From an uncultured Bacilli bacterium (GTDB lineage: Bacteria; Bacillota_I; Bacilli_A; RF39; UBA660), in the NCBI GenBank assembly GCA_910584655.1, contig CAJUBJ010000001.1, positions 1 to 64,000 of the forward strand: a stretch of 64,000 nt of DNA, read 5' to 3'. Numbering within the stretch: position 1 is the stretch's first letter; each line of letters begins with the position of its first letter. Shown here piece by piece: positions 16,562-24,935 of the stretch. The notes under the pieces are model-generated. The model did no database searches. It saw nothing but the letters and a program-made list of their open reading frames with translations, and was not told the origin of the DNA. The translations under genes and the position numbers were made by a program.

Positions 16562-18886
16562 ATGTCTAAAGTAAAACTTAATAATGCTGAATATACTGAA
16601 TTACAAAATCATGTTGATTTAGCAAAAAAAGAAATAGAAGAAGCAATGGATGATGTTTGGTCTACTAATTTTTCTAATTTGTATCATAATTTTATAACAA
16701 ATGGTTTTTTAGAGGATTTATATAAAGATTCTGAAAGTAAATATAATCTTTTGTTTGGTGGAGGAACTAGTATTTTGTGTGGTGTAGGAACGGCGACTGC
16801 TGTTTCAGGTGCTAGTGCTGCTATTAGCACTGCTGTAACGGCAGCTTCTATATCAGCTTGGATTCCAGTAGTTGGTTGGATTGTAGCAGGTGTAATTGCC
16901 GCTGTTGCATTAGCTGTTGGAATATATCATTTTGTTAAGTCAGCAAGTGATGTTCAGTTTAAATACGAAGCAAAAAAGGTGTTTACCGATTTGTTAGAGG
17001 AATGTGAAACTGGTAATCAAATGAATTATAAAGCTACAGAAAATGTAGAAACTAAATTAGAAAATATAAGATTATCATTACAAAATATTTTATTTAAAAT
17101 AGATGAATATAATGTTAAATACGCAGATTTGAATGCAACTGCTCAAGAAGTTGGAGTTAAAACAACTTTGGCTAGTGATGGTGTTACTGTATTAAGTGTT
17201 GATACAGAAGTAACTATAGATGGAAAAAATGTAAGTCTTTCAACTAGTGAAGCTTTAAATGCTATGTTTACCTATTCTAATACTGTAATGAGTGGAGAAA
17301 TAGCTGCAGATTATTTAGCTAGAACTTATGGATATGAAATTAATTATACAGATATTGTAACTAATGCTAATGCTTTTATGACAAATACTATAAAAAGTGG
17401 ATTATATTCTCATGAATTTGTTAATGCTTTATTACCTGAATATACTCCTTCAATAGATTCTGCTTATGCTGCTATTACGGGAGCTACTGGAGTAGACTTA
17501 GATAAAATTCAATCTACTTTAAATAATAATCAAAGTATAGCTGGTAGTGTTGCTTTATTTGGAGGATTACTTGGTACAGCATTAATTGGTAAGATTGGTA
17601 AACCAGAAAGCAATGGCAATGGTGGTGGAACGTCTGGTGGAACTCCTTCTGGAGGCTCTAGTGGAGGTGGATCATATGGACCTGGTGGTGGTTCTGGTGG
17701 AACAAGTGGCGGTACTACTCCAGATACAAATCCAACACCTGTTGATCCTAAACCAGATGAAGAAGAACCAAAGGAACCAGAACAACCAGAAGAAAATGTT
17801 GTTCCAGAACCTTCAAATGAGATAGAAATTGATCCTATTGTTGAAACTGAATTGCCTGAGGAAGTTGAATTTGAGATTAATCCAGATGGAGAAGTTGATT
17901 ATGATGAATTAGCTAGAGATCAATTTGAATTTGACCAAGAGTATGAAGAATTAATTGCTCATCGTTCTGAAATAATTGAAGATATTGAAAGAAAATTCGA
18001 TATGGGAGATTTAGATTCTATTAGAGAAGAATTAAAAGAATATGGTTATAGTTCAGCTGAAATAGAAATGATAATTCAAGATAGACATAAAACTATTAAA
18101 GCTATTATTCAAGGTGACCAAGATGCACAAATGGCTCAAATAGCTAGAGATTTGGCTAAGGCAGATGGAATTGAAGATTATGAGTCTAAATATGCAGAAA
18201 GACCTAATTATGATGAGTTAGAAGGTTATGGACCAAGTGAACGTATGATTTTGGCATCTGAAGATGAAAATATTGTAAAATTGAAAGATACAATGGATGA
18301 AGCTAAAGAATCTTATGAAAAAACTGTTGTTGAAGCTAATGTGGCATTAGTTAGCGTTGCTGAGACAAAGAAAGTTATGGAAGATTTAAAAGTAAAATAT
18401 GAAGCTGAATATGGAACTGATACTTCTAAGTGGACTGAGGAAGCAGCTAAAGAATATAATGAATCAATAAAAGCTTATAATACTTCTGTTCAAAAAGCTG
18501 AAGAACAAGTAGATAAGATGAATGAAGAAAAAGAAAAATATACAAAGACAAGAAAAGAATTTAAAGAAGCTAAAGAAGAGTATTATAAGAAAACTAAAGA
18601 AGAATATGAAAAAGATACATCAAATGTTTTAAATAGTAATTATGATGGATCAAGTTCTTCTACTACGACTGTTGGTGATGATGTTTCTAGTTCTCCAGAT
18701 TTTATTCCTGGACAAGAAACTACACCTGGTCAAGAAGTTACGACTGATGGAATTGTAATTGATTCGTCTGGAGTTACTTATTTAGATGGAAGTAATCCAA
18801 ATATGATTAATAATCAAGTTCAAGAAGCACAGAGTATAGATGAACAAATAAAAAATGCTTTAACGGCAGATGGAAATAATAAATAA
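16562..18886 (+). CDS. Very large acidic coiled-coil type VII-associated protein (cassette 2)
   Basis: 774 residues, with the same architecture as the 812-aa protein at 10214. Residues 60-125 form a long glycine/alanine-rich hydrophobic region (AVSGASAAISTAVTAAS, then WIPVVGWIVAGVIAAVALAV), enough for two membrane passes and reminiscent of glycine-zipper pore formers. A second small Gly-rich hydrophobic patch (SVALFGGLLGTALIG) is near 325-340. Then come a Gly/Ser linker, a Pro/Glu linker, an acidic helical region, and a coiled coil (about 570-690) similar to that of its paralogue (SKWTEEAAKEYNESIKAYN against KKWTTEQIDEYNSVAKDYN). The ATG at 16562 follows TTGGGAG. Effector or membrane component are both possible. 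Confidence 0.7.
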   Translation: MSKVKLNNAEYTELQNHVDLAKKEIEEAMDDVWSTNFSNLYHNFITNGFLEDLYKDSESKYNLLFGGGTSILCGVGTATAVSGASAAISTAVTAASISAWIPVVGWIVAGVIAAVALAVGIYHFVKSASDVQFKYEAKKVFTDLLEECETGNQMNYKATENVETKLENIRLSLQNILFKIDEYNVKYADLNATAQEVGVKTTLASDGVTVLSVDTEVTIDGKNVSLSTSEALNAMFTYSNTVMSGEIAADYLARTYGYEINYTDIVTNANAFMTNTIKSGLYSHEFVNALLPEYTPSIDSAYAAITGATGVDLDKIQSTLNNNQSIAGSVALFGGLLGTALIGKIGKPESNGNGGGTSGGTPSGGSSGGGSYGPGGGSGGTSGGTTPDTNPTPVDPKPDEEEPKEPEQPEENVVPEPSNEIEIDPIVETELPEEVEFEINPDGEVDYDELARDQFEFDQEYEELIAHRSEIIEDIERKFDMGDLDSIREELKEYGYSSAEIEMIIQDRHKTIKAIIQGDQDAQMAQIARDLAKADGIEDYESKYAERPNYDELEGYGPSERMILASEDENIVKLKDTMDEAKESYEKTVVEANVALVSVAETKKVMEDLKVKYEAEYGTDTSKWTEEAAKEYNESIKAYNTSVQKAEEQVDKMNEEKEKYTKTRKEFKEAKEEYYKKTKEEYEKDTSNVLNSNYDGSSSSTTTVGDDVSSSPDFIPGQETTPGQEVTTDGIVIDSSGVTYLDGSNPNMINNQVQEAQSIDEQIKNALTADGNNK

Positions 18887-18889
18887 AAA

Positions 18890-18916
18890 TAGAGTGAAGA
18901 TATTTTCTTCACTCTA
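18890..18916. repeat. Perfect 11-bp inverted repeat
   Basis: TAGAGTGAAGA (18890-18900), TATTT loop, TCTTCACTCTA (18906-18916). No T run follows on the + strand, so it is more likely an mRNA-stabilising or processing hairpin than a full terminator between the large gene and the DUF4176 pair. Confidence 0.7.
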
Positions 18917-18941
18917 AAATAAATATATGGTAGGTGATTAT

Positions 18942-19382
18942 ATGAAAAAAGGACTTTTACCTATAGGTACTGTAGTTCGTTTAGAAGGTGGCTCAAAGAA
19001 GCTAATGATTACTGGATATTATTCAAAAGCAGAAAATGAAAATAAGATATATCAATATAATGCTTGTATATTTCCAGAAGGTTTTATGGAAAATACATTT
19101 TGTTTATTTGATCATTATCAAATAGAAGAAGTTTTTTATGAAGGTTTAATGAATGATGAGTATGAAAACTATATAGATGATATTACTTCTAAGAACACTG
19201 GAAGTTCAGGAAAAGGATTAAGTGCTCCAACTGATAGCAATATTAATAGTGCTAATCCTAGAGCGAGACGAAAAGCGCCTACTAATCCATTATCTATTAG
19301 TGAAATGCGTGCTAAATATACAACTGAAAAAATTTCTGGTGGTCAAACAGAAAAATTTGATTTTAATAAATTGAAAAAGTAG
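18942..19382 (+). CDS. DUF4176 family protein 2
   Basis: 146 residues with the DUF4176 core (LLPIGTVVRLEGG, IYQYNACIFPEGF, LFDHYQIEEVFYEG) in the first 85. A 60-residue basic C-terminal extension (PRARRKAPTNPLS, ending in FDFNKLKK) is absent from the other two copies. The ATG at 18942 is chosen because GGTAGGTG (18929-18936) precedes it; an earlier ATG at 18927 lacks a ribosome binding site. It lies 56 nt after the large coiled-coil gene and 15 nt before DUF4176 copy 3. Confidence 0.85.
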   Translation: MKKGLLPIGTVVRLEGGSKKLMITGYYSKAENENKIYQYNACIFPEGFMENTFCLFDHYQIEEVFYEGLMNDEYENYIDDITSKNTGSSGKGLSAPTDSNINSANPRARRKAPTNPLSISEMRAKYTTEKISGGQTEKFDFNKLKK

Positions 19383-19397
19383 CAGGAGGAATTGTTT

Positions 19398-19673
19398 ATG
19401 GAAGAAAAATATTTGCCAATAGGAACAGTTGTATTACTTAAAGGTGGTACAAAAAAAGTTATGATAAATGGTTATTGTGCTGTTACTGAAGACAATCAAA
19501 ATAAAATATATGATTATAGAGGATGTCCTTTTCCAGAGGGAGTACTTGAATCTAATGGAGTTGCTTTATTTGATCATAGTCAAATAAACGAGATAGTTCA
19601 TATGGGGTTTAGAAATGATGAATCAATTGAATTATCTGATAAATTAGAAATAATTGTAAATTCAAAAGCTTAA
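19398..19673 (+). CDS. DUF4176 family protein 3
   Basis: 91 residues, essentially only the DUF4176 core (KYLPIGTVVLLKGG, IYDYRGCPFPEGV, LFDHSQINEIVHMGF). It is closest in wording to copy 1 of cassette 1. Strong ribosome binding site AGGAGGA (19384-19390). Last gene of the type VII locus, followed by a terminator. Confidence 0.87.
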   Translation: MEEKYLPIGTVVLLKGGTKKVMINGYCAVTEDNQNKIYDYRGCPFPEGVLESNGVALFDHSQINEIVHMGFRNDESIELSDKLEIIVNSKA

Positions 19674-19696
19674 AGATACTTTATAGTATCTTTTTT
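19672..19696 (+). terminator. Intrinsic terminator closing the type VII locus
   Basis: AAAGATACT (19672-19680), TTAT loop, AGTATCTTT (19685-19693), then T run. Confidence 0.88.
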
Positions 19697-19698
19697 AC

Positions 19699-19727
19699 TT
19701 GAATATATAAAATAAAATTAGTATAAT
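19699..19727 (+). promoter_or_regulatory. Promoter of the HelD-like gene
   Basis: TTGAAT (19699-19704), 17-nt spacer, TATAAT (19722-19727). The leader of about 85 nt contains a 7-bp hairpin, CTGCTAT (19766-19772) with ATAGCAG (19780-19786), followed by AATTTTG. Confidence 0.75.
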
Positions 19728-19819
19728 TAAGAAGACTTTTTACTTGAAAATTTTTTGAAGGTTTACTGCTATGGAAATAATAGCAGAATTTTGTTATGAT
19801 AGGAAGTGAGGGTGGAATT

Positions 19820-21844
19820 ATGGCAATAACAGGAAGAGATTTTGAACTTGAGGAAAGAAGACTTGAAGAAGTCTTAAAACTACTTGATGATAAATTAGCT
19901 CAAATGGGCGAAGATATTTTTGAAGATGAAAATAAGTTTATGGAGTTTAGAAAATATACTTGGGATAATATGAGAGCTATGGATGCACAGGAATTAAATC
20001 AAGCAAATGCTGATTCTGAATTTGAAGCAAATAAAATACTTATGAAACAAGATTATTTTAAAAGATTATATCGAATTAAGGATAATCCTTATTTTGCATC
20101 TGTAGTATTCGAAGATGAAGATAAAGAAAGATATAGTGTATATTTGGGCTTAACGTATTTGAAGGATGAAGATTATGGAAATATAATTTATGATTGGCGT
20201 AGTCCAATATGCAGTTTATTTTATGATTTTGAGGTTGGTCCATGTGCTTATGCTGCACCAGCGGGTCCAGTTAAAGGTAATTTAATAAGAAAGAGACAAT
20301 ATAAAATTGCTAATAGAAGACTTATTAGTGCTTTTGATAATTCGATGAATATTGATGATGATTTATTGCAGGAAGTACTTGCTACTGATAGTAATGATAA
20401 AATGAAAAATATTGTTAATACTATTCAACAAGAACAAAATAATGTAATAAGAAATGTTAGAGATAAAACCTTAATTGTTTCTGGTATTGCTGGATCTGGT
20501 AAAACTAGTGTAGCACTTCATAGAATAGCTTTCTTATTATATAAAATTAAAAATTTAACTAGTAATGATGTATTGATATTTTCACCTAATCAAATATTTA
20601 CTGAATATATTTCAAATGTATTGCCAGAACTAGGAGAAGATAATACATTACAAACTACGTTTAATGATTATTTAAGTAATACAATTACTGAATTTAGTGA
20701 AGTAGAGCCTTTTATGGATTTTATTGGAAGATTTTATTCTGAAAAAGTACCTAATGTAGAATTTATAAAATATAAACAAAGTGATGAGATAATAAATGAT
20801 ATTAATTTATATATTGAAGATTTTATAAGAAAGGCAAGAGTAGTTAGTGATTTTACAGAAAATAAAATATATACAGTTTATAAGGATGAATTAAATGAAT
20901 TATTGCATAAAAGATATAGTACTTTACCTTTTTTTGAAAGAGTAGATGTTATTGCGGAAAAACTTAGCGAAGCTAATTATAAGGGAAGTACTAAAAAGAA
21001 ACCAACATATAAAAAACTTATAATGGAAAATAGTAGTTTTAGGAAAGATTATAAAGATATATATATGGGGTTCTTTTCTAGTCCATTTTGTAAAATCAGA
21101 GCAAGAGATGAAGATATAAAGAAGTTTAATAAAAGTAAGGTAATTGGCTATGAGGATGCTTTATTGTTTGTTTATATGAAAGGGTTGCTTGAAGGTTTTC
21201 CTTATGAAGGGAATATAAGGCAGGTTGTTATTGATGAAGCTCAAGACTATAGCTTTTTACAATATTTAATAATAAGTAAAATATTTAGAAATAGTAATTT
21301 TACAATTTTAGGAGATGTTAATCAAACGATAAATCCTTATTATAAATATGAATCTTTAGATATATTATCAGGAATATTTAAACAAAGTAAATGTATTTCA
21401 TTGACTAAGACATATAGATCTAGTCCTGAAATTATAGAATTTACAAATAAGATATTAGGTCTTAACCATGTGTGTGCTATTAGAAAAACTAAAAGTACTC
21501 CTTTAATACATAGAATAGATAATAGTAAGTTAATTGAAGATATAGATTATTTAAGAACAAAGTATAAAAGTGTAGCTGTTATAACAAGAGATAATAATAC
21601 AGCTTTAAAATTATATGAGCAATTAAAAAATGAATTTCCTATATCAATTTTAAATAGTAATACAGAAGAATTTAATAAAGAATTAGTTGTTCTTCCTGCT
21701 TATTTAGCTAAAGGATTGGAATTTGATAGTGTTATTGTTTATAGTGATACAGAAAGTAAATATTTAAAAAATGAGAAAAATCTATTATATGTAGCTTGTA
21801 CAAGAGCACAACATGAATTGATAGTTTATTCAGCTAAAAAGTAA
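19820..21844 (+). CDS. helD: HelD-like RNA polymerase recycling helicase (UvrD/Rep superfamily 1)
   Basis: 674 residues, shorter than B. subtilis HelD (774). The N-terminal coiled coil (1-60) and the YDWRSP...FYDF region (about 120-135) are typical of HelD, which removes stalled RNA polymerase from nucleic acid and frees it for reuse. The conserved EVL...DKMKNIV...EQNNVIRN segment precedes Walker A (GIAGSGKTS, from residue 222). Motif II is DEAQDYS at Asp472, and the C-terminal helicase motifs include TYRSSPEI and LYVACTRAQ. The ATG at 19820 follows GAGGGTGG; an upstream ATG at 19796 has no ribosome binding site. Single-gene transcript next to, but separate from, the type VII locus. Confidence 0.88.
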   Translation: MAITGRDFELEERRLEEVLKLLDDKLAQMGEDIFEDENKFMEFRKYTWDNMRAMDAQELNQANADSEFEANKILMKQDYFKRLYRIKDNPYFASVVFEDEDKERYSVYLGLTYLKDEDYGNIIYDWRSPICSLFYDFEVGPCAYAAPAGPVKGNLIRKRQYKIANRRLISAFDNSMNIDDDLLQEVLATDSNDKMKNIVNTIQQEQNNVIRNVRDKTLIVSGIAGSGKTSVALHRIAFLLYKIKNLTSNDVLIFSPNQIFTEYISNVLPELGEDNTLQTTFNDYLSNTITEFSEVEPFMDFIGRFYSEKVPNVEFIKYKQSDEIINDINLYIEDFIRKARVVSDFTENKIYTVYKDELNELLHKRYSTLPFFERVDVIAEKLSEANYKGSTKKKPTYKKLIMENSSFRKDYKDIYMGFFSSPFCKIRARDEDIKKFNKSKVIGYEDALLFVYMKGLLEGFPYEGNIRQVVIDEAQDYSFLQYLIISKIFRNSNFTILGDVNQTINPYYKYESLDILSGIFKQSKCISLTKTYRSSPEIIEFTNKILGLNHVCAIRKTKSTPLIHRIDNSKLIEDIDYLRTKYKSVAVITRDNNTALKLYEQLKNEFPISILNSNTEEFNKELVVLPAYLAKGLEFDSVIVYSDTESKYLKNEKNLLYVACTRAQHELIVYSAKK

Positions 21845-21867
21845 TGTATATTTTGCATTACTTTTTT
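21839..21867 (+). terminator. Intrinsic terminator after helD
   Basis: AGTAATG pairs with CATTACT, followed by six T. Confidence 0.85.
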
Positions 21868-21917
21868 ACTATTTATAAATAATATATGATATTATTGTTT
21901 ATAGTAGAGGTGTAGTT

Positions 21918-22697
21918 ATGAAAAGTAAGAGTATGTTATTATTTATATTAATGACTTTTTTTGGATTTATTTTGAATGTTGGTAGTGTTAGAGCGGTTGA
22001 TGAAGTTATTTCAGATACTACAATAAGTTGTCCAATTAGTGGTTTAAGAGGAATTATTTTTTTTGAAACAAATGGTGGAAGTAGAGAAGAGCATATATCT
22101 TTGGTTTCTCCTGTAGATTCTAAGTTACCTATTCCAACTAAAAATGATGAAACATTTACTGGATGGTATTATGATAAGGAATTGAAAAAGAGAGTGCTTA
22201 CTGACTATGTAGAAGAAGTTGAACTTGGTCCATCAGAAAAAGATGAAAATGGATGTTTTATTGCTCCACAAGTGACTTTGTATGCAGGATGGGCTTCAAT
22301 AGGAGAACCACCGAGCATAGAAGGTGGTAGTTTTTTAGTTAACTTTATAACTAGTGGTGGTAATACAATGGAATCTATTAGTGTTTGTATTGCTTGTAGT
22401 GGTACTTCTTCTATTCCAGTTCCAAAAAGAAATGGGTATGAATTCATTGGATGGTATTATGACGAAAAATTTATTGAAAAAGTTAACGAACAATATTTGG
22501 AAGATCTTACATATAGTTATTCAACAAAAAGTGTAACTATATATGCTAAGTGGGATGAAATTGGAAAAGATAAGAAAGAAGAAAATCCTAGAACAGGTGC
22601 TTTTTATATGATTTTTGTAATTTCTTGTGGATTATTGTTAGTAATTGTTATAGGATTAATGAATATTACAAATTATAAAAAGTTTAATAATATATAA
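21918..22697 (+). CDS. Surface protein with two InlB-type (Listeria-Bacteroides) repeats
   Basis: 259 residues. An N-terminal signal peptide (hydrophobic LLFILMTFFGFILNVGSV, after KSKS) is followed by two beta-grasp InlB-type repeats at about 45-135 and 137-215, each ending in the hallmark F-x-GWYYD...LYAGW or YAKW pattern. The C terminus has NPRTG, a hydrophobic helix and a lysine-containing tail, resembling a sortase-type or membrane anchor. Such repeats usually build surface adhesins; the two-repeat size is small. Ribosome binding site AGAGGTG. No sortase gene is in the window. Confidence 0.8.
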   Translation: MKSKSMLLFILMTFFGFILNVGSVRAVDEVISDTTISCPISGLRGIIFFETNGGSREEHISLVSPVDSKLPIPTKNDETFTGWYYDKELKKRVLTDYVEEVELGPSEKDENGCFIAPQVTLYAGWASIGEPPSIEGGSFLVNFITSGGNTMESISVCIACSGTSSIPVPKRNGYEFIGWYYDEKFIEKVNEQYLEDLTYSYSTKSVTIYAKWDEIGKDKKEENPRTGAFYMIFVISCGLLLVIVIGLMNITNYKKFNNI

Positions 22698-22756
22698 GAT
22701 TTTTATTAGTAAATTTATATATCATGTGTATTTATGATGTTATAAAAAAGTTTTAT

Positions 22757-22788
22757 AGATTCAAAAAAGTTTTTTGAGTCTTTTTGTT
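22757..22788 (+). terminator. Intrinsic terminator after the InlB-repeat gene
   Basis: AGATTCAAAAAA pairs with TTTTTTGAGTCT (one G-T), followed by T run. A TTGACA at 22788-22793 directly after it may be the -35 of the next gene, with a TATAAT-like element near 22807-22817 at imperfect spacing. Confidence 0.75.
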
Positions 22789-22849
22789 TGACAATTTTTA
22801 TTAATGTATAATAATATAGTGTAAATAATTAAAAAGGGGATTGAGTTTT

Positions 22850-24700
22850 ATGGCAATTACACAAGTTGATAAAATTAAAATTTTAAAATATTTTAGAGAG
22901 ACTTCATTTGGGGAGATTTATTATAATGAACTTGTGGAAAGCTTAGGTAAAAGGGCAAAAGTTACTGATATTGAATTTATTACTTTTTTTGTTAATTATA
23001 TAAGTGAAAGTTTTAATAAAAATCAACCTTCTTTTAATTTGATATGTAAAATGTTGTCTTCTTTAACTTCTTTTATTGGGTGGGTTTATGATGATAAAAT
23101 AGTACTTGGCAAAGAATTGATAAATCAACTATATAGTATTAGAGATAGGTATGAAAGATATTTAATAGATGAAAATGCTAAGAGAAATAGTGATTTAGAT
23201 GGCTTAATGACTACTTTTGAGGAAAAATTAAATGGTTGTTATCCTAAAATTGAAGAAGAAGTTAAATATGATGTAAATGTTTTATTATCTGAAATAGATG
23301 AATTGAGAAAAAAATTAAATGCTACAGAACAGGAAGTTTCAGAGTTAAATGATAAATTATCTAAGCAAAATAGAGCTTGGGAAAGTAAAAGAAAAGATAA
23401 TACAAGGCTTATTGATAAGTTAGAAAATAGTAAACTTAAGCAAAAAAGATTGGAAGATAAAATAAAAGAGTTAGAGAATATAATTGAACAATTAAATGGT
23501 CTTGTTGCATCTTTAAAACAAGAAGTTGCTTCATCAAGAGATAGCTATGATATTTTATTATCACTAAAAACAAGAATACAGAGTGATTATTTTAATTTAA
23601 AGAATGATATAAAGGTATTAAGAAAACGTTTGGAAGAAAGTGAAAAAGAAGTACGAAGACTTCGTGATGAGGATGAATTTAAGATTGTTATACCTAAATC
23701 ATTTGAATATGTTGAAGATAGAAATAATAGAATTGAAGCTCTAATTATTCAAAAAATGTTGAGTGGGAAAAATACTTTAGAAGATGTAAGAGTTTTTTTA
23801 TCTGATAATGGGTATGTTTTAAGTATTGAAGAGCTTCGTAAACATTTTGAATTAATAAGGGGTAAAATGGAGTATGAGGTTCCAGAAGAAATTAATTTAG
23901 TATCTGAAATAGATGTAAAAGAGGGGAGCGAGTATGTTATTTCTCTTGATGGAAATCCTAAATGCATAGATTTAATGCTTGTTTCTGATTTTCATTTATC
24001 AGCTTTTGGAAAAGAAATTATTGCTGATATGGAACTTATAAATGATTATTGTGAAGATAAAGGTATTAGTTTAATTTTAAATGCTGGTGATTTCTTTTCT
24101 TGGACACGTTTAGAAGGTAAGCATAAAGGTACTGCTTGTCAAAGAATCGTGGATAAAGCAATTGCTAAATATCCTTTTAGAAAAGGTATTAAACATGCGG
24201 TTTTAGGCGGAAATCACGACAAAGATATGTTGGCAGTTGGGATAGATCCAATTAGATTACTTGCTGATGCTAGAGAGGATTTTATAAATCTTGGTTATGG
24301 TCATTGTAAAATAACTTTTGGTGGATCAGTTAGTATATTAGATAGTATTGGAATACATCATCCGAATAGAAGATATCAAAATCCAGTTGATGATGATTCT
24401 TATACTACTGAGCAGATAAGAGAATCAATTTATAGTTATTATGCGAAGGAAAAAATATCTTCGGATGATGTTTATGTTAATTTATTAGGACATATTCATA
24501 AAAGTGGGTTGGATATGCAAAATGGTATTTGTATTGTTCCATCATATAGAAAAGATAGGGTATTAAACGGAGCTTGGCATTTAAAAGTTTATTTTAATAA
24601 TGGTTATATAAGTAATATTGTATTTATTCCAGTAATTAAGACTAAAAAGTTGGTTCCAACATCTGAAATTAATTATGAAAAGAAATTAGTTTTTAAATAA
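22850..24700 (+). CDS. Coiled-coil protein with C-terminal calcineurin-like metallophosphoesterase domain
   Basis: 616 residues. Residues 1-130 are helical and of unknown type, and residues 130-285 are a long coiled coil. A small helical segment (about 290-345, with a repeated EELRKHF-like motif) precedes a metallophosphoesterase at 375-600. All metal-binding motifs are present: DFH (Asp380, His382), GDFF, GNHD (Asn455, His456, Asp457), a HH pair and GHIH (His548, His550). The domain should hydrolyse phosphodiesters, but the substrate is not apparent; a nucleic acid role by analogy with SbcD/Mre11 is only speculation. The ATG at 22850 follows AAGGGG. It is a single-gene unit. Confidence 0.8.
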   Translation: MAITQVDKIKILKYFRETSFGEIYYNELVESLGKRAKVTDIEFITFFVNYISESFNKNQPSFNLICKMLSSLTSFIGWVYDDKIVLGKELINQLYSIRDRYERYLIDENAKRNSDLDGLMTTFEEKLNGCYPKIEEEVKYDVNVLLSEIDELRKKLNATEQEVSELNDKLSKQNRAWESKRKDNTRLIDKLENSKLKQKRLEDKIKELENIIEQLNGLVASLKQEVASSRDSYDILLSLKTRIQSDYFNLKNDIKVLRKRLEESEKEVRRLRDEDEFKIVIPKSFEYVEDRNNRIEALIIQKMLSGKNTLEDVRVFLSDNGYVLSIEELRKHFELIRGKMEYEVPEEINLVSEIDVKEGSEYVISLDGNPKCIDLMLVSDFHLSAFGKEIIADMELINDYCEDKGISLILNAGDFFSWTRLEGKHKGTACQRIVDKAIAKYPFRKGIKHAVLGGNHDKDMLAVGIDPIRLLADAREDFINLGYGHCKITFGGSVSILDSIGIHHPNRRYQNPVDDDSYTTEQIRESIYSYYAKEKISSDDVYVNLLGHIHKSGLDMQNGICIVPSYRKDRVLNGAWHLKVYFNNGYISNIVFIPVIKTKKLVPTSEINYEKKLVFK

Positions 24701-24754
24701 GTGTAAAAAATGGTATAAAAAGGATGAAAAGTTCATAATTTAGAGAAGAATATG

Positions 24755-24783
24755 TTGACAAGAGTAGCATTTTAGCTTATAAT
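24755..24783 (+). promoter_or_regulatory. Promoter of infC-rpmI-rplT
   Basis: TTGACA (24755-24760), 17-nt spacer, TATAAT (24778-24783): a perfect consensus and the strongest promoter in the window. Confidence 0.92.
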
Positions 24784-24789
24784 CTATCT

Positions 24790-24914
24790 TGTTATTGAAA
24801 AGAAAGCGATGTATCCACATCCACCTGATTGCAGTGAGTTGCGATAGGTTAAGAGCTAAATAAAGAATATTTTATTTTGTTTTTATGGGTGGATACTAGA
24901 TGTTCGCCCTTTTT
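24790..24914 (+). promoter_or_regulatory. infC/L20-type leader with attenuator
   Basis: The leader holds two competing pairings. GTATCCAC (24811-24818) can pair with GTGGATAC (24889-24896). Alternatively GGGTG (24887-24891) pairs with CGCCC (24905-24909) followed by five T, a short terminator. The two share 24889-24891, so they exclude each other. In B. subtilis the infC-rpmI-rplT operon is controlled by premature termination directed by L20; the same logic is inferred here from position and structure. Confidence 0.75.
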
Positions 24915-24935
24915 AATTGTGTGGAGGTGCTTACT

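Noticed and set aside
17586..17825. Open frame shifted within the Gly/Pro/Glu linker of the 774-aa protein
   Set aside because: Low-complexity DNA gives long open alternative frames; the main frame has the start site and continuous coiled-coil coding.
24900..24902. ATG as the infC start
   Set aside because: It lies inside the attenuator stem-loop, has only a weak GGGTGG upstream and adds 12 unusual residues; the ATA at 24936 has a strong site and gives the normal length.
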